Origin: Lolium rigidum | Lineage: Eukaryota > Streptophyta > Magnoliopsida > Poales > Poaceae | Direction of reading: 5' to 3' | Assembly: GCF_022539505.1 (NCBI RefSeq) | Contig: NC_061514.1 | Location: 335,899,090-335,963,089 of the forward strand | Length of the DNA stretch: 64,000 nucleotides | In this document: positions 34,600-45,462 of the stretch, piece by piece | Layout of the letters: each line of letters opens with the position of its first letter | Position numbering within the stretch: position 1 is the first letter of the stretch | Position numbers and translations under genes: made by a program | Notes under the pieces: model-generated | What the model was told of the DNA's origin: nothing | The model's database searches: none | Seen by the model: only the letters and a program-made list of their open reading frames with translations

Positions 34600-35020
34600 C
34601 ATCTCCCTATTAAAAAATCGGCACAAGACAAGATATATTGTCAGAGTTACATCCCGTGCGGCCGACTCGTTGGAATTAAACCTTGATGGCGCTGTTAGTT
34701 GGAAGGGATTGCAATTAAACCACCACCTAGTAATAATGTCAAGCTTGCTTCTTTTTTCCGGGTTGTGCCTGGACACGTCGTGCACGGCTTAGCTTGCTTT
34801 GTGTACGAAAGTTCGCTTCAGTCGTGCACGGTTTAGCATTTAGCACGATCTGCCAAGCTCGCTTTCTGCTGAGGTCAACAAAGATTCCTAGGGAGTACTC
34901 TACACCGTAATGCAAGCTTCTTCCCATTTTTGTTCCATAGAAAGCAACAAAAAGCGTTTTGTTATGATTTTTTTGGGGAAAGCTCTCCTTTTTCTGACAA
35001 CTAAAGAGCTGTAGAAAGGC
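34600..35020. other. Unassigned sequence left of the MULE
   Basis: No coding potential and no repeat family recognised. It contains two GTGCACGG-type words (34779, 34832). Confidence 0.35.
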
Positions 35021-35190
35021 CCATGGGAGGGCAAATTCTATACAACGACCAGATCGGTGCCTACCAGGCACCGCACACCCAAATCATCCTGATCGGGTAT
35101 TGTGATCGGGTATTGCGCCTGACCCATTTTCATCTTTTTTTTTCTTTTTTCATTTTCTGTTTCTGTTTAGGTTTCTGTTTTTTTCTTTTA

Positions 35191-36792
35191 CTAGCAAAAG
35201 TGCCCATGCGTTGCATCGGAAAAAGTAAATACTCAAACATTTCAGCAAATTATTCTATTCTATGTTGCACTTGCTACCAAAAACAAATATATATTTTTTC
35301 CACAGAAAAGCAAAAGATAGTTAAAAAGAAATATAATATGCTACAGAAACTTGCTCGATGATATTTGCGAGAATCCTGGAAGCAGTATGCATTTTTGTTG
35401 TATGATAGTAGAAATATAACGTTGACCTAATGGTGCTCCGGTGTTTCTTAACTCTCCAACTTAACCAAATGCTTTTTCAAATTAGAGGCTCTTGACACAG
35501 CTTGCCATGATTGCAGCCCTTGCATAAAAATGTATTCCATATAATTGAGAGCAACAAAAGAAAACTTATTTTTCGGAATGATAAATCTTCCGCGATCCAA
35601 TTTCCACTACCTCGTGCAAAAGAAAAGTTTGATGTCTTGTTGTCCTCGACCGCTCCAATCTTCCACCGCTAGACTTTGCTTATCGGAAAAAAAACCCAGT
35701 TGCTCCCAATTAAATCTTTCGGAGAAATTGCATCAATATCTTGAATTATTTGGATTTGAAGCCTTTGGAGACGTTTGCTGTTCCTGCAACTCCAAGGTTG
35801 CACATCTCATATGGTACTCGCATCAACCCCTCACATGGAACTCCTGGGAATGACTGAATTGATTCATGATGCTAAAGCACATAAGTGTTTAAGGGATCTA
35901 GTCGGGATGCCGTTTCTGAAGAAGCGGCCAGTGCCCATCGGGAAGGAGCTGGGGTCACTAATTCTACCTAAAATTAACCATGTCTGTCACTATATCTTAA
36001 TCTGCAACAGTCCCTTCATCCTCGCTCATGTCCTTCGAAAATCGCCAGCATGGGTATCCTTCCCCATTACATCCTCCACTCCTCTACGCCAGCGCCGTCC
36101 TCCTCGCGCCAGCTCGATTCGGCCGCCATTCCCCCCTGCATGTACTAATGGCCGAACAGGACCCCGCTGGTGGTGCTGCAACCCGGCCACGACCATCACC
36201 GGCAGTCGGCCATGTTTCGAGCTCGGTGCCGGAGCCCAGACCTCACCGCCGCACGCGAGGCACAACTCACAGGATTCAATTTGATCTGACTTCTCAAGGA
36301 GGCGGCCTGGTCTGATCTTATTTCTTGAGGTGGCGCTCGTAGCATGTCTTGCTATGGAGCTCGTCCGGCGGGTGGTCAATCTGATCGCTGGGAGCTTCGA
36401 TCTGGTTGCTGGAATCTTTGATCTGACCGCGGTGGAGGTCGCCTCGGTCGCGGGGCGTTGGATTTGGTGGCGGTGGAGGGTGATTTGCTCACTGGGGGTG
36501 CTCGCTCTTGCGGCCCGCACGTCGGCGGGGGCCTGGCCGGCGGGGGCCTGGCCGGCGGCGGGAGGCGCGCATGAGGGGCGCTGGCGCCAGCGGAAGCGGT
36601 GCATTGCGGGGCGCGGAGCAGTTCTCTGCTCGGAGGCTATACGCGTAGCTAAAAAGAAAATAAAACAAAAACAAACCGGTATCATGGTATTTTGCTGTAT
36701 TATGCGATTTAGTGGGAGGGCAAAACGGTCCAACGAAAAGTTGGACGAAAATTTTACTGAGAAATCTTAGCTCCTTTATTATTAGGTATAGA
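35191..36792 (-). mobile_element. Helitron 1 (1602 bp, non-autonomous)
   Basis: On the minus strand the 5' end is TCTATACCTAATAATAAAG and the 3' end is GGGCACTTTTGCTAG, followed by T. A 3'-terminal hairpin (CCGATGC and GCATGGG arms around AAC, imperfect) sits just before the end. The insertion is between A and T as for all Helitrons, there is no target duplication, and no RepHel gene is present. The interior is GC-rich from 36090 to 36630 with weak ORFs; these could be captured gene pieces but none is recognisable. Confidence 0.75.
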
Positions 36793-39365
36793 CTAGCAAA
36801 AGTGCCCGTGCGTTGCATCGGAAAAATAAATACTAAACCATTATAGCAAACGATTCGCGTTAATACACACATAATATTTTGCTGACGGTTCAGAAATCTA
36901 GGATTCAAAACATCCATACTACTAATTTTTTTTTACCTCGTCGCTAGGCGGCAACCAGCTCCACTGTATCTGTCGCCCCACAAGGGCCAAGACGCCCCCT
37001 TGCCAGGGCCGCTCGGCTGGCACGTCGCCGCTTTTCCTCTTGCATGTGTGCCCTCAAGGAGCCTCATCCCCAATTACGACTTCACGTTCAACGCTGCATT
37101 GTCTCTAACCTAGTGAACCACCATTTTGTGTTTCCCATCTAGGCCTCCTAGAATAATGCATCCTTAAAGTTCGCCATCCATCCAGCTGGTATGAACCTTT
37201 TTCTTTTGTTGCTCCTACCTCATTCTACTTTGCAATGGACGATTGAGTAAGATGTAAGGGGCATCTTCACCGGCCCAACACGGACAAAAAAATGACTTTT
37301 TTTCAACCTGTCCGCAAGCGCATGCCCCTGCCCCACTGGTAGTGCCATTCTACTGCAAAAGACATACCAGTATGGATCATGCATTAAATTAGTAAGGAGA
37401 TAGATATAGGAATATGCCTTTTGCATGGTTATCACATCCAACACATAGACCATGCATTAATTTAAGAAAATGAGAGCAGGCTATGTGACTGACACATGTA
37501 TGCACGAGTGTTCGCCTGGACGCAAAGCCTCTCTAAGTTTAGTTTAAAAAAATACGTCCGCACGAATATACTGGTCACTATGCGAGAGGCAGATCTATCT
37601 TTTATCCGCACAGATCAAAACGGACATCAACTTTGGTGTATTTCAAAAAATGTTGTCGAAAATATTGGCCCTCTTGTTTTTCCCCAAACATCTTTTCTAT
37701 TCCTCTTATTTTTTAGGGGCAAAACAGCCGTCACTTTAAATGGGAATGCTCATTGGAAATTAACATGTCAAATGAGCCGTCTGCTTTTTGTGGAAAAAGG
37801 GGGAAAAACAAGGAAGAAGAGACTTATGGCCCATGGATGCAGATCATGCCCACCAAAACAGCAAATAAGATTTCTTCATCTGAAGCGCCGATGCTCACGC
37901 TGCCTTCTACTGCTCCGGCCTACTTCAATCGCCGCCCTCTTGTTCCTGATGTACTCCGCTTCCGCTTTCATCGGTTCCGGCCCTCTCGGCGCCTGCTCCG
38001 CTTCCGTCGGTCCCACCACCACCAGACTCGAGCTTTTTTCCGAGATTTCCTCACGTTCCTTTCCTTTTTTCCATCTATTGCCTCCTTTGCTCGCTCTAGG
38101 GTCACGGTCACCAACCAGTAATTCCTTTCTAATCAGATTTTAGTGAGGTGGCTTGTTGATTCTAGGAAACTGGAAGTCCCATGGATGCAGACCATGCCCA
38201 CCAACACAGCAGCGTGGCCCAAGCAGAATCGAGAATAATTAGAATATAATTTTTAAGGCAAATTAAACCTGAAGCTAGATTTGATTAAAAAACACAATTC
38301 TGCAAGCACAAAAATTATTGGCTATGTAACCAATAGCACCACATCTTTGAGGAGAGGAAAGCACGTATCAAAGGGGAAATCACCGTTGGACACAGAACAC
38401 ATGAATCAAAGTGGATAATCATGAAATCAGGATCGATCGAGCACCATCCCTGGTTTAAGATCCCGGTCGCTAGATCCCGACGCCGGCCGGAGTCCTCATT
38501 TCCTGCACCACGGGATGAAAAGATCCTGGTCGCTGGATCCTACCTTGGGTCGGGAAGTAGAGGATTTGGGTTGCAGCCCAGTTCCTCGCCGCCGTCCATG
38601 AGGACGCCGATGTCCTCGCCACCAGCTTGGGCCCTCAGTGCCATACATTCCTCTCGCTCCAGCGTCACCACTCTGCTCGCATCCTTGCGCCCGTGAACTC
38701 TGCCTCGCTACGCCCCCATTCCCTGATCGATTGATCTTCTCTCTATTTGAGATTTGCTTCTGCTTGCAAGCTGTAGGCGGGTGCGGCAAGTCAGGAATCA
38801 GGAAGGCAGGGGACTCGAGAGGTTCAGGAAGATGTGGTTCTTCGGTTTGACCAGCAAATCACCGACTTGATTACCTCTATCCTGACGGTCACGGCCGAGG
38901 CTGGCGACGGCGTGGAGCTTCCTTGTGACGAGCCGCTTCTTCTTCAACAGGAAGGGCCCGGACCGCCCACTCCATGCCGCCTCCGCCTGCCCTTCTCGCC
39001 GGAGAAGGAGAGTGAGGCGCCATCTTCCCTGCACCAGGAGCATTTGCCACCACTGCCCCATCATCTGGACACACCGTCGGCCGATCTCCAACACCTAGAC
39101 ACCTCCATCGTCGCGCGCCGCCGTCCTGGACAACCACCCCAGATGCGAAGTCCGGAGATCGAGAGGATGACGGGGATGTCCGACGCGTTCTGTCCAGGAG
39201 GAGACGATCTTTGTTTTGGGAGGAAAAGAAAAAAAGTAACGGAACGAACCGGTACCGTGACAAAAGTATGATATATGTGATTTGGTGGGAGGGCAAAACG
39301 GTCCAAAAAAAACGTTGACGAAACTTTTTGGCAGAAACCTTAGCTCCTTTATTATTAGGTATAGA
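36793..39365 (-). mobile_element. Helitron 2 (2573 bp, non-autonomous)
   Basis: It has the same termini as Helitron 1 (5' TCTATACCTAATAATAAAG, 3' CACTTTTGCTAG) and the same subterminal block (GTGGGAGGGCAAAACGGTCCAA on the + strand near 39285, also at 36711). The hairpin near the 3' end reads CCG(A)TGC-AAC-GCACGG with one bulged A. It abuts Helitron 1 exactly: CTAG of one is followed by TC of the other. An imperfect 40-bp direct repeat (CCCATGGATGCAGA ... CATGCCCACCAA) occurs at 37829 and 38177. No helicase or replication initiator is encoded. Confidence 0.75.
37250..37750. mobile_element. Possible MITE-like insertion within Helitron 2
   Basis: The left edge GGGGCATCTTCACCGGCCCAACACGG and the inner CAGATCAAAACGGACATCAA resemble a common Triticeae MITE, but I cannot find a matching right terminus or target duplication. 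Borders are approximate. Confidence 0.25.
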
Positions 39366-39419
39366 TTTTATTTTTTTTGTTTGCTTTTTTGTTTCCTTTT
39401 CTTTCTGTTTATTTGTATT

Positions 39420-39760
39420 TTTGTTCAAAATCAAAAAATTTCAAATTTGAAAAGTTCAAAATTGAAAATAGTTCAAATTCGAAAAACATTCGAATTTGAA
39501 AAGTGTTCAAAACGAAAAATGTTCAAAGCTAAAAATTGTTCGTATCCGAAAAATGTTCAAATTTTGGGAAAATTTGAATTTTTGAAAAATGTTCAATCTA
39601 AAAATATTCAAATTATGATAAACAATATTCAAACATAAAAAATTTTCAAATCCGAAAATTGTTCAAATTCCAAAAAATGTTCAAATTCGAAAAATATTCA
39701 AATCCGAAAATTGTTCAAATCCAAAAATTGTTCAAATTCGGAAATTGTTCATATAAAAAA
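39420..39760 (+). repeat. Degenerate TTCAAATTCGAAAAA tandem array
   Basis: The words GTTCAAA, TTCGAAAA and CAAATCCGAAAA recur about every 15-20 bp for 340 bp. The unit itself is a near palindrome (TTTCGAATTTGAAC). It lies in the right arm of the MULE, where such AT-rich arrays are known in related grass elements. Confidence 0.8.
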
Positions 39761-40036
39761 TAAAAAATTGGAAATAATGTTTTTCGATTTTTTGAAAATA
39801 TACATATTTAGAAATATTCAGATTTTGGAAAGTTATATCATAAAAAAATATTTTTCCGAAAAAATTTCACATTAGCATTTTAAATTTTTAAAAAAGAAAA
39901 GAAATGAAACAGCAGAAAAGGAGAAAAACACAAAAAAAAAACGTGACTGGGCTGGCCCAACAGGCACCCTGGGGGTGGGGGGTGCGGCACCTGGTCCGCA
40001 CCGACCAGGGTGGTGTATAGCACCTCCCCATGGGAG

Positions 40037-42599
40037 AGCAGCCCACCGCTTAAGCTTGGGCCCAAATGTTATAAGCTGTTCTTCACACACAGATGTAGAT
40101 GGGCCAGGCGCTCTAATATATAGCTATTGAATACATTTTAGGTTACTCCAGTTCGTGTAGGTTTGATCATCTACAGTTTTTTCATTTGAATTTTGGAGGA
40201 ACATTTTAAGATGAAAAACATGGATCTAGACACGAAGATTTTGATGATCTTTGATAACTTATAGTTTTATCAGATATCTTTGGTCTATCTAGATGAATGT
40301 TTCCGGGTAATAAGGTTGTTGGTGATTCTAGCAAGTCTGTATTTTTCTTACTTCGCGATTTGTTTATATAACATAAGCTATTCAAACCTTAGTCTTGGTC
40401 ATTATGTCCATCAGTGTACTTATATTAATAAAAGAGCTAATCAACAATTTTTGTGCTTAGATTATCATTGATGGGAAGTAACTAATTTAATACTCCCGGC
40501 ACACGTGCTTTCCAATATTTAATTTGGCTAAGAATTAATCCATACACATGACGCACATACATTCCAAAATGAAATCTGACCGAAAAATTAAGTAAAAAAA
40601 TCCTGATTATACTGTGTAATTAATACCATTGGATTCGTATTAAAAACACTTTCTAAAAATATTAATTCTATACTAACAATCTTTATATATTTGAAGTAAT
40701 ATATGGTCAAAGAAAAAACACGATAAACGAGTGGGCTTATTCATTGAAATTGAAGGAGTAGAAATTTGGAATCACTAGAAAATGATTTTTAATAAAAATC
40801 TAATTGCACTCTTTCTATTTTTATAAGTAAGACCACTATAAAAAAAATTGGAATCGCTATAAAAATGGTTGCTCCTATTATGATCGATGTCGTCAAGAGT
40901 CAGCACGATAGATGTTAACTTCTGTTGGGCACACGCTCTAAATGCAACAAGTACCTTTTCATGCATTCGGAAGATTTATCTACTATCAGATGTTTTACAG
41001 TGAGGATTTTCCTACGTGTATGATCCTATGTGGACCAGTGGTTTGCTGCCTTTGAAGCATGGGGCCACCGGCCACGTTTCCTGTGATGGCCCTCCCAAGC
41101 TGTCTCACCTTTTTTAGCTTTTGGTGAAAACCTCTTTTCAGAAACACAGTACAGACGTAGATACTTATATACTTGCGCATACACTCATCCCTATAAATAC
41201 GTACATACACACCCTACCTCTATGAGCACCTCCGGAAGACTGAGCCGGCGGATTAGATCTTGAAATGGACGAATTCACCACATGCGCATCATTGTCGACG
41301 GGAACATCGCCTCTCATTGAATGAATAGTCCGCCTTTATGAGATACACATATGGTTTATATTTGTGTTGGCAGGAAGAGGATATCATGGATAATTCTGGA
41401 CCATAGTACAAAAACTACTTAGGATGTCATCTAAAAATGTAAAAATTTGATACAATCATGACCATATAATCTCAGTTATTGAAAGAGTGTTGCACACACT
41501 TACTTGCATGGCCACCATTCACAATGTTATATTCTATCACACATTGGCTAGAAGCATTGTTGACCCTTTGTGATCGTGCGAAGAAGCCAGATTTATATTT
41601 ATCAGCTTCATGCTATAATACAATATTTATTTCTCAACATAAGAAATGGACTTTTTTTCTCTAGTAGCACAATTGAGAAAAAAGGATAACAACAACATTA
41701 ACACCATAAGCATAAGGATATGTCCATGTTTTGGTCGTTAGGTCGAACGCAATGGTGAATCTATCAAGTAGGCTTTCATAGGCTCGAGCCTATCCTCCAA
41801 TTTTGCCGCTATAACATCAGCTAGTTAGTCCTCATGTTGTCTTTCTGGCGGCGCCATTGGTACTAGGTTTCATAGCTTGTCTTCGTTTGTTGAAGAAGAT
41901 AACCGGTCGCTTCACCAGACCTACATGGACGTGGGCCTTTCCCTAAAGTGAAACGATTGTAGAGATTGAAAGGTGGTGGGTCTAGGTGCATAGATACACC
42001 CATTTACTATGGCACACTAGGAAAAACAGTTATCCGATGGTAAAAAAGGAAGGAAACACACACTAGCTCAATTGGAGTAGCTAGAGGATATACCACTTGA
42101 TAAGACTAACAGTTGAGTATAAGTCTCCATTCTCCTCTAGCAGTTTTCGATCTTCTACAGTTAGAGAGCTCCTCTTCGCTTGCTTTTTTTGTTACATGGC
42201 AACAACCGGGGAAATCTGTAATGCATAGTTCCTACTATAAGTTAGCTCGTAGATACAACCAAAAAAAATTATTTCATAGATTTTTGGATTTGTACTTTTA
42301 AACATTAAACGAAAGTGATACAACATCTGCTATGCGTGTCTCTATCCATCTTAGTTGCCACTTTGATCCTGCTCGCCATTTTCATCTTGGATTTGCCACT
42401 AGTTGGACAACTATTAGAGTTTGCAAGAAAGAAGTGGGTGGCTTGCGGATTCAATATGGAAAAACTATCAGAGATGGGAAGTTGATAACAACTACAAGTA
42501 ACAACTAAATTAGGCACAACCTAGTACCATATTTGATATTAAGCTCCATACATTTATTTGGAACAGAATGGGCTCAGCTTGTAGCATTCCTGTAAGGAT
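40037..42599. other. Unassigned AT-rich region with small repeat remnants
   Basis: No coding region is supported. At 41140-41260 the text CAGAAACACAGTACAGACG followed by CACCCTACCTCTATGAGCACC and ACTGAGCCGG belongs to a common short grass repeat, here degenerate. The rest (40100-41000, 41340-42600) shows nothing I can assign. Confidence 0.45.
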
Positions 42600-44246
42600 A
42601 CATTGCCTCTATGTGTGGTTTTGGTAATTAATGACAATCCCTATGAATTAATGTTTTCATTGAGTTTATATGGAGAAACAATCCATAGGTAATTCTAGAA
42701 GTATATGTATTTGATTCAAGTGTGGATGCCATGAAGATAAAGATATACCTTGGGTATTGGCATCAAGATCGTCGATTTCAAGAGAAAAATATTATATGAT
42801 CAAGATATTGAAAGTTCAATTCCAAGAGATGCATTCAAGATATGGCTCTAAACTAGTGTCATGATAGTCTCATATGTTAAGCTATGGTTGACCAAGATTT
42901 AGAGCATGCAATCAAATGAAGATTTCTTTATGTACCTCAAGATATTATGATAGAGCATATGGAGATACATGGTTTTCCAAGACTAAGAATGAAGAGCACA
43001 TTCAAGTTGGTAAACACATGAAGCATAAAGTATCTTCCCATGGGCATGCATCAAAAGTAAGATCTCATATAGCCTTTGAGAGGATGATATCAAGTGGTGA
43101 TCTTAATCAAGGTTCTGAAGGACAAGTTCAAGATAAACATCTCAAGAAGATCATATGCGTGAAGCTTGTCGTCCAGTTGGTTATAATGGGCATGCCCATT
43201 TTTGACCAGGGAACGGGACAATTCGAAGATGTGCTTCTATGTAGCTATCACATAGTGGTGTATGGGGGAGCAGTTATGTGTCTTCACGAAGCAACAATGA
43301 TCAAGTGAAGCATCCAAGCTTGAATGGATCTTGAAATGTTGTCATCAAGATCAAGCGGGATGCGCAAGACAAATGTATGACTTTTCTAGGTTTCCTTTAA
43401 CCGGTCTCAGTGTGGTTGTTGGGAGACCGGGTTAAAGGATAGATAGCTACACTATCAAGAGGGGTTTTCGTTGATTAACTTGATCGCATGTCTTAGGAAG
43501 ATCAATCATTTCCATAGTTTTCACTCCTTATTCTTGTTGCTTATTGGTATTTATATATGTGAGCTTCTTGAGCTTGTTGCTAGCTTTTTAACAAGCCTAA
43601 GTTCACCGAAAATGGAATTCGTATGCACTTTCTATTGCTTTTTAGAGTTTAGACATTTTTACTGGTACTTCGTGTGGGGAGGTTTCACCTCTAAAATTGT
43701 GTAAAACTATCATGTGATGATTCCTATTATTTCCGACAAAATAGGTTTCATCTCAATTAGAGTTTGGGAACATTTTGAAAGCTTACGTTCTTTTGAGAAA
43801 ACTGCAATATGAGGGTTTCTCTTTGAAATTGTTCCAACGAGCCGGATTGTTCCCAGTATATGCTGAATGGCATACCAGTACGCCATTGGTGTACACCAAA
43901 ATGATTCTAGCTTGGGAACCGATGTGCTGGTTTCGAACCGATCCAACCTTGTGCGCTGTTAGAAAACCGGTGACGGTTCATGCATGTTGGTTTGCTTGTC
44001 GGACTATTCCGGTGAGCCGACCGGCACCACTAAACTTGCCACTGGTTTGTGGCGCTTGAATTCCCCAAATTGGCTAGTTTTCTCCCTTGGACTATAAATT
44101 GCCCTTCTTCCCCCTTGAGGAGGTAAGGTCAACCATTCAATTTTATTTTATCTCTCATACTTCATTATTGAACCTCAAAATCTTGCTTCCTCTAGCTTCC
44201 CTCCTATGATTCTTGCATCTTCTTGAGGGTTTTGGAAGAGGGGATC
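42600..44246 (+). mobile_element. Unclassified LTR-like repeat X, left part
   Basis: A low-complexity-free, non-coding stretch recognised as a common Triticeae repeat by text such as GGTTTTGGTAATTAATGACA, CAAGCGGGATGCGCAAGAC and GGTTGTTGGGAGACCGG. A TATA-like TTGGACTATAAATT at 44087-44100 and a following pyrimidine-rich leader suggest an LTR promoter. The small ORFs in it have no protein character. Element D interrupts it at GGATC; it continues at 51219. Confidence 0.5.
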
Positions 44247-45401
44247 TGTTATCACCAGATTTTGGCCAAATCAGGAGGTGGGCCGTAAGGAAGATTACAC
44301 ATGGAAGATCTCTGAAGCGGCCTTGCACGAAGAGTTTGGGCTAGATTGCCCGTGTACCTTTAATTATAGTAGATTGCATCATAGATTAAAAGTTAGAGTT
44401 TGTCTCGTACACGGTGGGGATTGTTCCCACGTTAGAAGGTCCCTTGGACTATAAATATGTATCTAGGGTTTATGGAATAAACAACAACCAACGTTCAACA
44501 CAAACAAATCTCGGCGCATCGCCAACTCCTTCGTCTCGAGGGTTTCTCCGGTAAGCACCATGCTCGCCTAGATCGCATCTTGCGATCTAGGCAAGCACAA
44601 GCCTACCCACGTTGTTCATGCGTTGCTCGTATCGAAGCCTTTTTTATGGCGAGCAACGTAGTTATCTTAGATGTGTTAGGGTTAGCATTGTTCTTCGAAT
44701 TACATGCTTTCATTATGCAACCCTTGCACATCTAGCCGCCCTTACACCTATCTTAGGTGTAGGGGCGGCACCGCTTGATCATAGTTTAGTAGATCTGATC
44801 CGTTACTGGTTGCTCCTTGTTTCATCAAGGATTAGTTTAACATCCGTAATAGTTAGGCCTTACAAAGGGTTGGAGGATCCAGCGGCGTGTAGGGTGACGT
44901 TTGCTAGCCCTAGAAAGGATGTTCCGGGGATCAACCTCGTGTTGGTTTTTAGGCCTCTGTCTAGGATCGGCTTACGGTCACCGTGCGCGAGCGCGAGGCC
45001 CAATCGTGAGTAGGATGATCCGATTATGCGGTGAAAACCCTAAATCGTCGTAGATCTCATTAGCTTTACCTTGATCAAGCAGGACCACCATATATTCGGA
45101 CACCTCGTTCGAATCATGGGTGGATCGGCTCTTTGAGCCGATTCACGGGATAACCTGAGAGCCGATCGAGGCTCGTATTTAATGTTTACGTGTATGCCAT
45201 GCAAGAAACTAAGCGAGGCATCATCCACACCTTCCTGACCAGGTATAGGTCAGGTGGCACGCCCTTGCGATAGCATCGGACGTGCGACCGAGGAGGCTTT
45301 GCGGGCCGTCGCTCCGAGGGACCGGGGCCAGCCGCAGCCCTAGTTGTTCCCGGCTCTACTCGTGTTGCCCGTCTCGCCCGCCGGGGGTTTCGACGTCAAC
45401 A
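44247..45401 (+). repeat. 5' LTR of element D (1155 bp)
   Basis: It aligns end to end with 50060-51213. Of roughly 25 differences I could list, about 15 are at CTG/CAG sites (for example CTCG at 44562 against CTG, and GTCTCGCCC against GTCTCTGCCC near the end). It contains the TATA box at 44450 and, near the 3' end, the inverted repeat ATCGGCTC/GAGCCGAT. Confidence 0.92.
44450..44457 (+). promoter_or_regulatory. TATA box of the element D LTR
   Basis: TATAAATA within CCCTTGGACTATAAATATG, repeated at 50263-50270 in the 3' LTR. The same CCCTTGGACTATAAAT text occurs 357 bp upstream in repeat X. Confidence 0.65.
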
Positions 45402-45406
45402 CATTC

Positions 45407-45424
45407 TGGTACGCCCGGTGGGAC
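45407..45424 (+). other. Primer binding site of element D
   Basis: TGGTACGCCCGGTGGGAC, five bases after the LTR. It is close to the TGGCACGCCCGGTGGGAC found in many grass Ty3/gypsy elements. I do not assign the tRNA with certainty. Confidence 0.65.
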
Positions 45425-45462
45425 GACCTTCGACATCCACAACATCGCCATCTACATCCGAG

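Larger units (their letters stand above)
35030..40027. mobile_element. Mutator-like element with nested Helitrons
   Basis: The 9-bp target duplication CCATGGGAG is at 35021-35029 and 40028-40036, the size typical of MULEs. The ends are related inverted repeats of about 45 bp. Left: CTATAC, then CC, TCGGTGC, ACCAGG, CCGCAC. Right (complement): CTATAC, CC, TCGGTGC, ACCAGG, CCGCAC in the same order. Without the two Helitrons the element is only about 820 bp and has no transposase, so it is a non-autonomous (MITE-like) MULE. Its right arm contains a degenerate TTCAAATTCGAAAA array. Confidence 0.8.

Noticed and set aside
36026..36770. Overlapping ORFs in the GC-rich part of Helitron 1 (possible captured gene)
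   Set aside because: Open on both strands with repetitive Ala/Gly/Pro composition; no recognisable domain. Left as a possibility but not called.
37496..38143. 215-codon plus-strand ORF in Helitron 2
   Set aside because: It overlaps another ORF in a different frame and has no domain; the first part is MITE-like DNA.
39420..39760. Possible CRISPR-like or satellite array
   Set aside because: Units are irregular and AT-rich without unique spacers; it is a degenerate simple repeat in a MULE arm.
44612..45013. 133-codon ORF in element D's 5' LTR
   Set aside because: It lies wholly in the LTR, and the equivalent frame in the 3' LTR is broken by small indels.
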